NCBI GenBank assembly: GCA_035602605.1
Contig: DATNLZ010000079.1
Coordinates: 51,945 to 115,944 of the forward strand
Length of the DNA: 64,000 nucleotides
Direction: 5' to 3'
DNA from: DASQHY01 sp035602605
Lineage (GTDB): Bacteria; Acidobacteriota; Terriglobia; Acidiferrales; UBA7541
Under the pieces are notes generated by a model, which was not told where the DNA came from, searched no databases, and saw only the letters and a program-made list of their open reading frames with translations. The position numbers and the translations under genes are program-made. This document shows positions 33,517-42,837 of the stretch, piece by piece (position 1 is the first letter of the stretch; the number at the start of each line of letters is the position of its first letter).

Positions 33517-34868
33517 GAAAATCCTCGGCGTTCTGTTTGCAGTGCTGCGACGAGTAGGTCAATTTCTTCGGCTGTAGTGTAAGCATAACAGGAAGCGCGA
33601 ACCGCCGCAGTTACCCCCATCCGTCTCAAGACAGGAAGCGAAGCCAGATCTCCGCCGCGAACAGCGATGCCCATCGCGTCGAGAGCCTGGACAACATCCA
33701 GCGCTTGTCTATCCTCCACCACGAACGAAAAGATCGAGACTCGATCTTTTGGATCTGTTGGACCGAGAATTCTCAGGCCCTTCACTTCCTGCAACTGAGA
33801 CAAGGCGTATCGCGTGAGTTCCTGCTCACGCCTCCAGAGCGCCTGGCGATCCAAGGATTCAAGAAATTCAATGGCCGCGGCGAGCCCTACCGACCCGGGA
33901 ACGTTCGGCGTCCCAGCTTCGAATTTCCATGCTCTCTCGGCAAAATGAGTTGGACCGGACTCTAACTCCACGTCGTGAGCCATATTGCCGCCCGCCTGAT
34001 ACGGCGGCATGTTTTCGAGAATCTCGCGGCGTGCCCACAGGACACCGGTTCCCATTGGACCCAGCATCTTGTGCGCGGAGAACGGAAAGAAATCGCAGCC
34101 GAGCTCCTGCACGTCGACGGGGACATGGGGGACAGATTGCGCGCCGTCCACAAGCACGAGTGCGCCGACGCGGTGCGCACGGGCGCAGATTTCCTTAGCT
34201 GGATTGATCAAACCCAGAACGTTCGATACATGGGTAAACGCCACGAGCTTGGTACGTTCGGAGAGAAGGGCGTCGAGCTGGTCGAGGCGCAGGCGACCGT
34301 CATCCTCCACATTCACTATCCGCACGCGCGCATTGGCACGCTGGGCGGCAATCTGCCACGGCACCAGACCGGAGCAGTGCTCCGACACGGTCAGTATGAT
34401 TTCATCTCCAGGCCGGAGGTTTGCGCCGCCCCAGGATGAAGCAACGAGATTGATCGCTTCCGTCGTTCCACGGGTCCACACGATCTCCTCGGGCCCGCGT
34501 GCATTCAAGAATCTTGCAACCGTGCCTCTGGCCTTCTCATACAAGGCGGAGGATCGACGGGCGAGCGTGTGGAGTGATTTCCCTGGATTCGCATTGTCGT
34601 GCAGGTAGAAGTTCCCGAGGGCGTCAATGACCGCGCGAGGCCGCTGGGTCGTGGCTGCACTGTCGAGGTAGACCAAAGTGTGGCCATTGACCCGTTCTCC
34701 CAGCACTGGGAATTGCGCGCGCAAGGATTCCAGATACGAAGTCGCCTGCGTTCCTACCGAAACCGAATACAGGCTCGCCACCGCTCCTGCGTCGCCGCTG
34801 AGAACGGACGCCGACCCCGCGAGTGCCGCGGCACTCGACATTTTTCGCAAGAAATCCCGTCGATCCAT
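33513..34868 (-). CDS. Tat-exported class V aminotransferase / SufS-like protein lacking the catalytic Cys
   Basis: 451 residues from ATG 34868, which puts the Tat signal MDRRDFLRKMSSAAALAGSA at the N-terminus. A longer GTG start at 34913 overlaps the upstream gene. The fold is SufS/CsdA-like: YLDSAATTQRP near the start, PLP Asp in LVDGAQSVPH, Schiff-base Lys in SAHKMLGPMGTG. Where SufS has its catalytic Cys (RTGHHCAMP), this protein reads RGGDLASLP, so desulfurase activity is doubtful. It may act as a PLP epimerase or lyase. It lies between two M20 peptidase genes with 4-base overlaps on both sides. Confidence 0.85.
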   Translation of the reverse strand: MDRRDFLRKMSSAAALAGSASVLSGDAGAVASLYSVSVGTQATSYLESLRAQFPVLGERVNGHTLVYLDSAATTQRPRAVIDALGNFYLHDNANPGKSLHTLARRSSALYEKARGTVARFLNARGPEEIVWTRGTTEAINLVASSWGGANLRPGDEIILTVSEHCSGLVPWQIAAQRANARVRIVNVEDDGRLRLDQLDALLSERTKLVAFTHVSNVLGLINPAKEICARAHRVGALVLVDGAQSVPHVPVDVQELGCDFFPFSAHKMLGPMGTGVLWARREILENMPPYQAGGNMAHDVELESGPTHFAERAWKFEAGTPNVPGSVGLAAAIEFLESLDRQALWRREQELTRYALSQLQEVKGLRILGPTDPKDRVSIFSFVVEDRQALDVVQALDAMGIAVRGGDLASLPVLRRMGVTAAVRASCYAYTTAEEIDLLVAALQTERRGFS

Positions 34869-34909
34869 CTCTATCGCTTCTCCAATTTGTCGCGAGACTT
34901 CCTCCCAAC

Positions 34910-36364
34910 TCACCGACTCGCGACGATGAACAAGACCCGATAAAGGTACTCCGCGCCCCAGACAAGCGCCGCGACAGGAACCCGCTCGTTGTCGCCGTGC
35001 ATGCGGAGTTCATCCTCCACTGCCATCGGCAGAGGAAGGATGCCGTAAGTGGGTATCCCCTTTGCTCGCAGGGCAGCGCCGTCGGTCCCGCCAGTGGACA
35101 TTGTCGGTGTGACAACGGCCTCAGGTGCCATCACTCCAGCCGCTTCTGCCAACGCTCCGTACAGGGCCGTGGTTGTGGATGAAATGGGGGGCGATGAGTG
35201 GGACTCACCCACGAGCGAGAAAATGACTCGACTCTCTCCTGCGACGCGGTTCATCTCAGTCACAACCTCTCGGATGTCCTCGCCGGGAAGCACGCGCACA
35301 TTCAAATTCGCCGTACCTTGCGAAGGAATGACGTTGCTTCGAATGCCGCCATTTAGAAGCGTCAGGGAAACGCCGGTGCGGAGCAGTGCGTTGTAGCGAG
35401 GTTCCAGGGATAGCACGTCCGCGGCTCGATCGATCGCGCTTGAGTCTCGAGAAGAAGCCAGCGTCTCCATTGCCCGCTTCATGGCCGGGTCGCGCTCCAG
35501 GCGGGCCAAGCCAGAGAAATAGGAACGTGTGGTCTCGTTTAGCCTCACCGGCGTCTTCCACTCGTGAACCTTGACAACAGCACGCGCCAGTGCAGCCAGG
35601 GCATTGTCCGGAAGCGGAATGGAAGCGTGGCCGCTAGGACCGCTAGCGGTCACGAGAATGTTACAAGGGATCTTCTCGGTCGTCTGGATGTTGACGAGTG
35701 GTATGCGCCCATTTTCTGCACGAATACGTCCACCTTCGTTTAGTGCGAACTCCGCGCCCTCAATTCGACTGAACTCGTGTTCCAAGATCCATCGAATCCC
35801 CTCGCCTCCGCTCTCTTCCGCTGCGGTAGCCAGGAGAATGATGTCACGGTCGAGAGAATCCCTTTGCTTGGCCAGGCACAAGAGTGCCGTCATGCTTGCG
35901 GCCAACATGCCCTTGTCATCGATTGCGCCGCGACCGTACAAGTAGCCGTCGCGCACAGTGGGTTCGAAAGGTGGTGTTTGCCACTTCTTCAAATCCACAC
36001 CAACTACATCCAGGTGAGCCATGATGAGAACAGCCTTCTTGCTCGGGTGAGAAGCGTGGAGATGTGCGATGAAGTTGGCTCTTCCCGGAGTCATTTCGAT
36101 GACCTGCATCTCTATTCCAGAAACGCCGGAGAGGACCGACTCGAGATACTTCGCGGCACGCAGCTCATTGCCTGGAGGATTTTGGGTGTCAATGCCGATG
36201 AGTTTGACGAGATACGTCTGCGTGTTGCTTTGCGCCTGCGTTCGATCAAATCCGGCTGGTGAGGGTACCGTCAATTCATAGGCGGATTGGGCAGCTAAAG
36301 GAGTCGAAGCACTTAGGCTTGCTGTGCTGAGTAATAGCCTGGCGAGGAAGGCGTTTCTACGCAT
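34910..36364 (-). CDS. Exported M20-family carboxypeptidase
   Basis: 484 residues from ATG 36364 (GGAGG five bases upstream). A signal peptide (MRRNAFLARLLLSTASLSAS) precedes an M20/M25/M40 peptidase: MAHLDVVG, YLYGRGAIDDKGMLAASMTA, ATAAEESGGEGI and TGGTDGAALRAKG, with the Zn ligands in place. It is the first gene of the three-gene operon. The shared chemistry with the third gene suggests stepwise breakdown of a periplasmic acylated amino acid or peptide. An AraC regulator lies just upstream on the same strand. Confidence 0.9.
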   Translation of the reverse strand: MRRNAFLARLLLSTASLSASTPLAAQSAYELTVPSPAGFDRTQAQSNTQTYLVKLIGIDTQNPPGNELRAAKYLESVLSGVSGIEMQVIEMTPGRANFIAHLHASHPSKKAVLIMAHLDVVGVDLKKWQTPPFEPTVRDGYLYGRGAIDDKGMLAASMTALLCLAKQRDSLDRDIILLATAAEESGGEGIRWILEHEFSRIEGAEFALNEGGRIRAENGRIPLVNIQTTEKIPCNILVTASGPSGHASIPLPDNALAALARAVVKVHEWKTPVRLNETTRSYFSGLARLERDPAMKRAMETLASSRDSSAIDRAADVLSLEPRYNALLRTGVSLTLLNGGIRSNVIPSQGTANLNVRVLPGEDIREVVTEMNRVAGESRVIFSLVGESHSSPPISSTTTALYGALAEAAGVMAPEAVVTPTMSTGGTDGAALRAKGIPTYGILPLPMAVEDELRMHGDNERVPVAALVWGAEYLYRVLFIVASR

Positions 36365-36438
36365 CACGTCCTCCGAGCCGTTATTCAACGGCAGGGGCGA
36401 GGTGATGTCTTGGAGAATCGTTGCTTTTTTGTACGTGC

Positions 36439-37299
36439 TTAGTCTGGTGGCGCGCCTTGTTTCTTCACCGCGATGGGAATCTGTTTCCTTCTTAGATCCA
36501 CTCTGAAGTCGCCCGGCGTGATGCCAAATCGGAGCTTGAATAGGTAGGTAAAGTGGCTCTGATCGTAGAATCCTGCCATGAGCGCAATGGTGCTGAGGCT
36601 TTTGTCGAACTGGGCCAAGAGTTTCGCCGAATAGTCTAATCGCAGCATTCGAACGTAACCCCCGATCGTGCATCCATAGTGCCTACGGAACATCTTCGCC
36701 AAATGTGCTGCATGCACTCCTACCAGTTCGGCAACGCTTGATAGGCTCGGCGCCTCCAGGAATTGTTCGTGAATAACCTCCCTTGCTTCCTGGAGCCACC
36801 GCGGCGGATTGCGGTCCCGCATAACGTCAAGCCGCGTGGCCTGAACCAACATCTCGAGCGTGAGTGCCTCAATCGAAAGTGGACCAACCGCATCCAACGT
36901 CCGAAACTCTCGCAATATCCTGAGAGCCAAACTGGAAATCAGTCCTCCTTCAACATAAGAGGCGCGGTCGAGGATTCGCGTGGCTTGGCGTATCTCCACA
37001 AGCCGTTGCGGTCCTACCTCAATGATCAAGCAACGGGCTGCTGTCTTTCCGTATCGATTTGAATGTTTCTCGCCGGCCGGTCTGAAGATAACGCTGGAGG
37101 GATTCACGTCGTAAGGCACTCTACCGACCGTCTCAGTGAAAAACCCTTCGATAGTGAGGGCAATATTTGCGTGCTCATGGAAGTGAGGCGGCAAGACGAG
37201 GCCTGGCGGTCGAAACGTTTCCGTCAGCACCAACCCGTGAACTTCCATGCGCCTGTCTTGATTACTTAGAATGATTGGACTCGGTCCGGAACTCATCAA
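36439..37299 (-). CDS. AraC-family regulator with cupin-type N-terminus
   Basis: 286 residues. The N-terminal cupin-like sensor (LPPHFHEHANIALTIEGFFT, PAGEKHSN) precedes the AraC double helix-turn-helix (VAELVGVHAAHLAKMFRRHY, then IALMAGFYDQSHFTYLFK). It lies 75 bases upstream of the M20 operon on the same strand and is its likely activator. Start M1 or M2 is equally good. Confidence 0.88.
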   Translation of the reverse strand: MMSSGPSPIILSNQDRRMEVHGLVLTETFRPPGLVLPPHFHEHANIALTIEGFFTETVGRVPYDVNPSSVIFRPAGEKHSNRYGKTAARCLIIEVGPQRLVEIRQATRILDRASYVEGGLISSLALRILREFRTLDAVGPLSIEALTLEMLVQATRLDVMRDRNPPRWLQEAREVIHEQFLEAPSLSSVAELVGVHAAHLAKMFRRHYGCTIGGYVRMLRLDYSAKLLAQFDKSLSTIALMAGFYDQSHFTYLFKLRFGITPGDFRVDLRRKQIPIAVKKQGAPPD

Positions 37300-37909
37300 C
37301 GTCCTTCACAACTAGAGACTCGCCTTGGTGCCCTGTTATGCGCGACCTTTTTGGAACAGCCGCGGGCGTCCCGTACGCGACCGCATCCACGCCATTGTCG
37401 AGCAGGGCAGATAAGGACATGATTGACTTCATCTTCCAGCGGTACCAGATCGCCCATAACCGCGTTCGAGCGCCCGTTGTCTTGGCTACCCGAGGATACT
37501 TGGAAATTGTCCACAAAAAAAAAGAATCTGGAAAACGGCGGCCACTCAGCGCTGCCCCAACACCCCCACCACTAACTGTTGCCAGAATCGGGCGACAGTT
37601 ATCCAGAAACGGGAATCTGGGAAACAGCATCGCCTCGGCGGGAACTCAGAGTGACCCACTACCGGCGCGGCGTTGATAGCGGCGAGGCACAATTGGGCGT
37701 TGTGGTGTCTGCTTTGGTGTCTCCGAAGAAGCGGTTCGTAGCCAAAATCTGTTTCAAACATTTGCGGCAATGGAAACTATTGAAGTGAGGACGGCGGTTT
37801 GCCGGTAAAGCAGTGAAAAGAATGCCGCAGGTGCGCGGGACTCGGGGAAGAGTGGGAGCATTCGATACCAGGGGCAGGGTCTGCAGAGGAGCCAGTGATC
37901 GCTGCCTAA
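37300..37909. other. Intergenic region with degenerate repeat-like sequence
   Basis: 610 bases with no credible gene. CCAGAAACGGGAATCTGG at about 37603-37620 resembles the dispersed repeat. GTGGTGTCTGCTTTGGTGTC at 37701-37720, with ACTATTGAAGTG at about 37775, resembles the first 75 bases of the 179-bp repeats near the right end. Copies here are too decayed for certainty. Confidence 0.4.
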
Positions 37910-38863
37910 TCAAAACAGCTTCAACTGACTCGTGTGCCCGTCTCGAAATGTGCCAATACGGAGGGGCTGGAAAATCCCGCATAGGAATTTCTTCAAGGAG
38001 GTCAAAATGGGTGACTCACTTTCCCCGAAATACGCTAGCCCAATCTGAGCGGTCAGAAATTCATCAACAAAGCTGCGGAAGACGATTCTATCTCGAACTT
38101 GGAGCTGAGCTGAGGGCATGGTCAAAGCCGCAACGCAGCCGTCCGACACGAATTGCAATGCCTCAGCTTGCGTTGTGGCCTCTTGAAATGTGCATGGCTT
38201 GATCCGCGCTACTGCAAAGATCCGATTCAAGTCTTCGCCAAAACGAGGCTCGATATCGCCCCTTATGATTATGATCGGCAGTTCGTGCAAATCCGCGATT
38301 TCCACTTCACGCTTATTGGCGAGCGGGTGACGCTCGGAGAGCGCCAGAACCAGGCCCTCGCGATAGAGTCTTTCGCACGTTAACCCTGGTTGTTGTACCG
38401 GCAAAATAACCAAACCGGCCTGCAACTTTCCCCGCATGAGTCCGTCCGCTTGTTCGGAGCTGTGGGCGCTTACAAGGCGGAGGTTGGCGGTGGGATGGGC
38501 CTCCGATAGATGCTGTCTCACTTTGGATAGAATGCGAAGGTCCATAAGTGGCGAATACCCTAGACTCCAGACCCCTGCATGCTGGCCCTTTGCCGCGCGC
38601 GCTCCTTCCACTGCGCGTTCCGCATGGAAGAGCGTAAGTCGAGCTTGCGCTGCAAACGCTTCTCCTGCCGCCGTCAGCGCTACGTGCTGTCCACCCTTGG
38701 TCCGGCTGAATAGCTTGACGCCGAGATCCTGTTCGAGTTCCCGGATCTGTGTGCTGAGCGTGGGCTGTGAAACATGTAGTCGTGAAGCTGCATGAGTAAA
38801 GTTCAACACTTCCGCGAGGGCGGCAACGTAGCGGTAGAGTCGAAGCTCCACACCTGGATACAT
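37910..38863 (-). CDS. LysR-family regulator
   Basis: 317 residues from ATG 38863 (GAGGAA eight bases upstream). N-terminal winged helix (ALAEVLNFTHAASRLHVSQP, TLSTQIRELEQDLGVKLFSR) and a full LysR effector domain with two subdomains. A paralogue that begins with the same MYPGVELRLYRYV and has lost its C-terminal half lies at 58090. The frame is open upstream to 38998, but that part is Arg/Pro-rich without a ribosome site. Confidence 0.9.
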   Translation of the reverse strand: MYPGVELRLYRYVAALAEVLNFTHAASRLHVSQPTLSTQIRELEQDLGVKLFSRTKGGQHVALTAAGEAFAAQARLTLFHAERAVEGARAAKGQHAGVWSLGYSPLMDLRILSKVRQHLSEAHPTANLRLVSAHSSEQADGLMRGKLQAGLVILPVQQPGLTCERLYREGLVLALSERHPLANKREVEIADLHELPIIIIRGDIEPRFGEDLNRIFAVARIKPCTFQEATTQAEALQFVSDGCVAALTMPSAQLQVRDRIVFRSFVDEFLTAQIGLAYFGESESPILTSLKKFLCGIFQPLRIGTFRDGHTSQLKLF

Positions 38864-39149
38864 GAAACGCTTCCTCTGCCCCACACTGGGGGTTTCTACT
38901 TTCGGGTCCGGCGCGTCATCTCTCGGCCGTCCACGACGCTTGGCGGTTGACCCGGTGATTCGGGTCCGCCAAGCTCCCGGGGGAAAATTCGGCGACAACG
39001 CCCCTCACTTACTAGGGAACCTCGAAGAGGAGAAAAGTAAGAAAAAATCTTCAAGGTATAGAGAGGTGATGTCCCGTACCATTGACGTACCCCGCAACCT
39101 AATGGCAGGCTTTTTTTGAGCCAGTTCGAAGCGGCGGCTCATAAACCCA

Positions 39150-39797
39150 ATGGACTCAATGGATAAACCCGACCCGTACGGCGAATGGGTGCTATTGGGG
39201 ACCAACCAGAGGCCCGGCGGACCGCCGCTTCCTGTTGACCAAGAATTGTTGGCTGCGGCCCGAGCAGCTTGGCCGCGCGTTCTGGCGCACGTCCGCGGCG
39301 AATTGTTCGACAAAGAATTGGGCCCAGAGAGGACGGCTCTGGCAGCAGACATCTGGGACCGTGTGCTCCGGTCGGTTGCAAAGACGCGCCAACGGAACAA
39401 AGACCACCGGCCACCCATTTCCGACCTGCAATCCTACCTTATTGGAGTCTTCCACCACCGTTTCAATAAGCTGCTCAGGAAAGAACAGAGGAGGGCTGAA
39501 ACAATCGAGTTGGTTTCGTCAGTCCTGGATCTTGAGCGGTTCGAGGCTGCTCTGGATACAGGATGGGCTGAACAGCTCGAACGCGCTATTGCCGTTAGAC
39601 AGATAACTGACCGCATGGATACTTGGACAAACAAGGTTTGGCAAGCTCGCCAATACGGCTATTCGTGGAAACACATTTCCACGTGGCTAGGTGTCACCGA
39701 ACAGCAGGCAAAAATGAAATTCCAGTACAACTTGGAAAAGATTCGGCAGAAGATTGTTCGATTGCTTAAAAGAGGAATGCTGAAGAAGTCAGGCTGA
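39150..39797 (+). CDS. RNA polymerase sigma factor, sigma-70/ECF-like
   Basis: 215 residues. A region-2-like stretch (LQSYLIGVFHHRFNKLLRKE) and a C-terminal region-4-like helix-turn-helix (YGYSWKHISTWLGVTEQQAK) are visible, although the family match is distant. The next gene, in the same frame, is a membrane protein with a zinc-finger motif typical of anti-sigma factors, which supports the call. Confidence 0.75.
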   Translation: MDSMDKPDPYGEWVLLGTNQRPGGPPLPVDQELLAAARAAWPRVLAHVRGELFDKELGPERTALAADIWDRVLRSVAKTRQRNKDHRPPISDLQSYLIGVFHHRFNKLLRKEQRRAETIELVSSVLDLERFEAALDTGWAEQLERAIAVRQITDRMDTWTNKVWQARQYGYSWKHISTWLGVTEQQAKMKFQYNLEKIRQKIVRLLKRGMLKKSG

Positions 39798-39896
39798 GGT
39801 CAACTAGATGTATATTCGCTGTTTAACCGACAAAGAGAGGCAAGCCTGAACGCAAAAGGATATTCCGCGAAGGACGAAAGGCGCATCCTCGATGCC

Positions 39897-40511
39897 TTGG
39901 GCCGTGGTCTGCTCAAGGAGTTCCCGAATCCCAGCCGTGCCGGGTGCCCGGGCTCCGACGTTCTCAAGAAAATCGCCTCTCATGAGATGCCACTTTCGGA
40001 AGCGGAGAAGTGGCTGGATCACCTCGGCTCCTGCAGTCCATGTTATAGCGATTTTACTCAATTCCAAGCTGCCTACAAACGCCGGCGCATGCGAAGTCTT
40101 CTCGCCATCGCCGCGAGCATATTGATTGTCGCCTGCCTCGCGGGTTGGGCCTTCTTTCCAAAACAAAAGAAACCGCTGGTGACTGAAACTGCCATGCTCG
40201 ACCTAAGGAATCGCTCCATTCCGCGCGGGACAGAACCAAATCCCGCGGAGCCGCCGCTGGAGGTCAATCGCGCCGCCGCGCATTGGAACATCTTTCTCCC
40301 TTTTGGCAGCGACGCCGGTCGGTACGACATTCGTCTATTGGCGGTCTCAGGAGAATTACTCTTGTCGACGAAAGCGGACGCGAAATTGACAGACGGCGTT
40401 GCTGTGATTCAGATATCGGTGGATTTGTCCTCCCGTTCCCCTGGGCAGTGTGTTTTGCAACTGACAAGAAATGGGTCTCAAGAGAGTTCCTATGTAGTTG
40501 AGTTGCGATGA
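39897..40511 (+). CDS. Membrane anti-sigma-like protein with zinc finger
   Basis: 204 residues from TTG 39897, but coding-like sequence (NAKGYSAKDERRILDALGRG) extends upstream in frame. CTG 39846 has AGAGAGG just before it and is the likelier start, giving 221 residues. An N-terminal HEMPLSEAEKWLDHLGSC followed by SPC fits the His-x-Cys-x2-Cys zinc-binding anti-sigma domain. A membrane segment lies at about 65-83, followed by a periplasmic beta-rich domain. It probably holds the preceding sigma factor inactive until an envelope signal arrives. Confidence 0.7.
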   Translation: MGRGLLKEFPNPSRAGCPGSDVLKKIASHEMPLSEAEKWLDHLGSCSPCYSDFTQFQAAYKRRRMRSLLAIAASILIVACLAGWAFFPKQKKPLVTETAMLDLRNRSIPRGTEPNPAEPPLEVNRAAAHWNIFLPFGSDAGRYDIRLLAVSGELLLSTKADAKLTDGVAVIQISVDLSSRSPGQCVLQLTRNGSQESSYVVELR

Positions 40512-40658
40512 GGAGACCGAACCGCCGCTTTGTTAAGGAAACATCCGAAAGGGAAAAGCAAGAAAATATTTATGCGGATAGTCGATCAGGTTTGTTGGGT
40601 GTTTATGCTTGCATTTGTACCGCCATTGCGATAGTTAAAGAGCAAAAGAGGGAAAGTC

Positions 40659-40916
40659 ATGCAAGTACAGGCACCGAAGGGTCAGTATCGGGTAATAGGG
40701 AATGGTCGAATCGACACCCTCAGCTCACCGGAAGGCCCGCTATGGAAAGACTGCGAAACTTTCGACGAAGCGAAAGATTTGGCTGACCGCAGTGGGGAGT
40801 CGTACCTCTGGATCTACGTCTACGATGACAACGGCGAGCTCTTGTACGAGGCGGGCTCGTACCAAGAACATGCTGAGAGGTCAAAGGAAGAACCTCCTGC
40901 GCAATCCAACACCTAG
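40659..40916 (+). CDS. Small DUF-like protein downstream of the sigma/anti-sigma pair
   Basis: 85 residues, with AGAGGGAAAG before the ATG. The sequence (YRVIGNGRIDTLSSPEGPLW, then SYLWIYVYDDNGELLYEAG) looks like a compact alpha/beta domain with a Lys/Glu-rich tail. No family named. It may be part of the sigma-factor operon, 147 bases downstream. Confidence 0.6.
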   Translation: MQVQAPKGQYRVIGNGRIDTLSSPEGPLWKDCETFDEAKDLADRSGESYLWIYVYDDNGELLYEAGSYQEHAERSKEEPPAQSNT

Positions 40917-40997
40917 CTCCGAAGAAGATCACATTAGTCCGACAGTACCTGACGCTCTCTCAATCCCTCGGCGACTACCACTCTGTCCAACGCGCGA

Positions 40998-41025
40998 TAA
41001 CTCCCGGATGGTCGGCAATCCCGAA
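40998..41025 (+). repeat. Partial copy of the dispersed repeat
   Basis: CTCCCGGATGGTCGGCAATC with the following CCGAAG matches the head of copies 1 and 3. The unit ends early. Confidence 0.4.
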
Positions 41026-41083
41026 GTTGGGAAAAGGAAGTTATCCCAGACCACGGCTTTACCCGGGATTCCTCGGCTTTAGC

Positions 41084-41503
41084 TCACATCGACGGTTTCT
41101 CTTTTTTCGCAGGTCCGGGTTTCTTAGCTGTTTCCTTTAGTTCGGTGTGCACTTCATGAAGCTCGGTAGCGCCGACGTTTTCCACGGCGTGCGTCACGGC
41201 TTCGCTCCAGACTGCCGTACCCGCTTTGACTTCACGTTCTTCGGTTTTTCCGTCCAGGTACGTGATCTTTAGCTTGGCATCGCTCAAGTAATAGAGGACG
41301 CCAGCGGGATGCGAATGCATGGCTACCTTCTCTCCGGGTTTGACTTGGACGCCCAGCACGCGAACTTGTGCATTTTCGAGTAGGACTCTGTGCGTCTCCG
41401 GCGACACTTTCACCACGTCTTGCGCCAAAACCGTCCCAGCGGCAACGAACAAAAGTAAAGTCGTGAACAGCACTCCCATAAGCATGCGACGCCAATTTTC
41501 CAT
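41084..41503 (-). CDS. Exported cupin-domain protein
   Basis: 139 residues from ATG 41503. The signal peptide (MLMGVLFTTLLLFVAAGTVL, cleavage after LAQ) precedes one cupin barrel with KPGEKVAMHSHPAG carrying metal-binding His residues, and a Lys/Pro-rich tail. Small exported cupins of this kind are frequent in Acidobacteria; function unknown. An in-frame ATG at 41521 is six residues upstream. Confidence 0.82.
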   Translation of the reverse strand: MENWRRMLMGVLFTTLLLFVAAGTVLAQDVVKVSPETHRVLLENAQVRVLGVQVKPGEKVAMHSHPAGVLYYLSDAKLKITYLDGKTEEREVKAGTAVWSEAVTHAVENVGATELHEVHTELKETAKKPGPAKKEKPSM

Positions 41504-41681
41504 GATTTCTCTCCTATACATTTTGTGCGCTAAACCGTTCGAGACCTTTGGGGATTGATCTGGGATTTACCTCCACAATCACGTTTCAGTAGCTCGGATC
41601 ACTTTTCCGGTAAACCGGAGATGTGGCCATTGCCGATGCTGGACAATTATGCCCGAGTGACGTACTCGGACACGATTCCGG

Positions 41682-41797
41682 TCCAGAAGTCCCGTTGGAG
41701 GAAAGGTCAGGCTACGGAGGACTGTTCGCACTTCTGATCTCCGCGAACCCCATTTCCGGATGGTTTCCGAGTTGCCGACAATGCGGGAGCTATCTCC
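41682..41797 (-). repeat. Dispersed intergenic repeat, copy 3 (inverted)
   Basis: Read on the minus strand it starts with CTCCCGCATTGTCGGCAACT, then CGGAAACC, and ends with CTCCAACGGGACTTCTGGAC, matching copies 1 and 2 block by block. It lies between the cupin gene and the next minus-strand gene. Confidence 0.6.
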
Positions 41798-41863
41798 TGG
41801 AATCGGGACGCCAAATGGATTCCGCTTGAACTGCGCAGTCGTATTGCAGAACTTGGCGCTCAC

Positions 41864-42349
41864 TCAAAGTGGTTCGAAGTGCGCAAACATATTATGGAAT
41901 TCAGCGATGTTCGACGGTGTCTCGTACGAGCACACCAACTCGAATCGTTTCCACAAATCGACAACGGCTGGGTTTTTGTGAGCACCAGCGATTGCCTCCT
42001 GAGAAACCCACTCGAAGATCTCCACGATTGTTCCGTCTGCTGTGCGCATCACGATCGGTACGCGTTCGGTGACGAGACCCTGGGCGCGCAACGGCGGAAG
42101 ATGGTTCCGAACCAGTTCGAGGAGCGCTTGTTCGAAACCCGGCCGTGGCTTATAACATGCAACTGAGATTGATCCCATAGAACCTCCTCCTTGACTGGCG
42201 GTTTGTCTGCGCGCTTCGGGCATTGACTGCTGCGTCCAGGCGCAGTCCGAACCAACTGCCAGAGCAGTCAAGGCGAAAGCGGCGCCGCCGATCACTTGTC
42301 GCCTCGTGGGCGCGGCTGCCGACACTCTTAGGTTCTTATGCTCGTTCAT
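41864..42349 (-). CDS. Tat-exported ABM-like domain protein
   Basis: 161 residues. A twin-arginine signal (TRRQVIGGAAFALTALAVG) is followed by a small ferredoxin-like ABM-type domain (ISVACYKPRPGFEQALLELV, then IVEIFEWVSQEAIAGAHKNP). It resembles the cytosolic ABM protein at 30126 in fold type but is exported. Function unknown. Confidence 0.75.
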   Translation of the reverse strand: MNEHKNLRVSAAAPTRRQVIGGAAFALTALAVGSDCAWTQQSMPEARRQTASQGGGSMGSISVACYKPRPGFEQALLELVRNHLPPLRAQGLVTERVPIVMRTADGTIVEIFEWVSQEAIAGAHKNPAVVDLWKRFELVCSYETPSNIAEFHNMFAHFEPL

Positions 42350-42380
42350 CTCTTTCCTCCTGAATTCCGATTTTCCATTG

Positions 42381-42758
42381 CTACGAAACGTGTTGACTTA
42401 CAGAGAGTATGTTGCCGTCCGGATCCTTGAACCAGGCAACCTTGTCGCCTGTGGGCGTTGTCCAAATGCCAAGCTCCCTGTCTTGAACGAATGGATATTT
42501 CTCCAATACAACACTTCGTCCTATGAGCCGCGTCACGACGGCCTCAATATTCTGAACTTCCCAGCCAAGGACAGTCCCCTGGACTGGAGTAAAATTCGGA
42601 TTTTTTGTAATTCGGATGGAAGTTCCACCGGCCCTCATCACTAGCGCATACTGATCAACACTGACAAATTGAAACCCCAGTTTGCTCTCGAAAAAGGCTC
42701 TGGCTTGGTCGTAATCTTTGGTCAAAAGGAATCCAACGAGTTTCGCGGTTGCCAGCAT
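42381..42758 (-). CDS. VOC-superfamily (glyoxalase-like) protein
   Basis: 125 residues, paired beta-alpha-beta-beta-beta modules: DYDQARAFFESKLGFQFVSV at the front, and WFKDPDGNILSVSQ with the typical metal-binding Asp/Asn end. Such proteins serve as dioxygenases, isomerases or resistance proteins; the substrate is unknown. It diverges from the AraC gene at 42838, which may regulate it. Confidence 0.88.
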   Translation of the reverse strand: MLATAKLVGFLLTKDYDQARAFFESKLGFQFVSVDQYALVMRAGGTSIRITKNPNFTPVQGTVLGWEVQNIEAVVTRLIGRSVVLEKYPFVQDRELGIWTTPTGDKVAWFKDPDGNILSVSQHVS

Positions 42759-42800
42759 CTAGCCCTCCCATAAGAGCTCTTCGGTCCTAAAGAGTATCAG

Positions 42801-42829
42801 TTGACTTGTCTATTTTCTTTCGCTACTGT
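42801..42829 (+). promoter_or_regulatory. Possible promoter giving a near-leaderless AraC mRNA
   Basis: TTGACT (42801-42806), a 17-base spacer, then TACTGT (42824-42829). The ATG at 42838 is only 8 bases past the -10 box and no ribosome site is present. Confidence 0.4.
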
Positions 42830-42837
42830 GACAAAAA

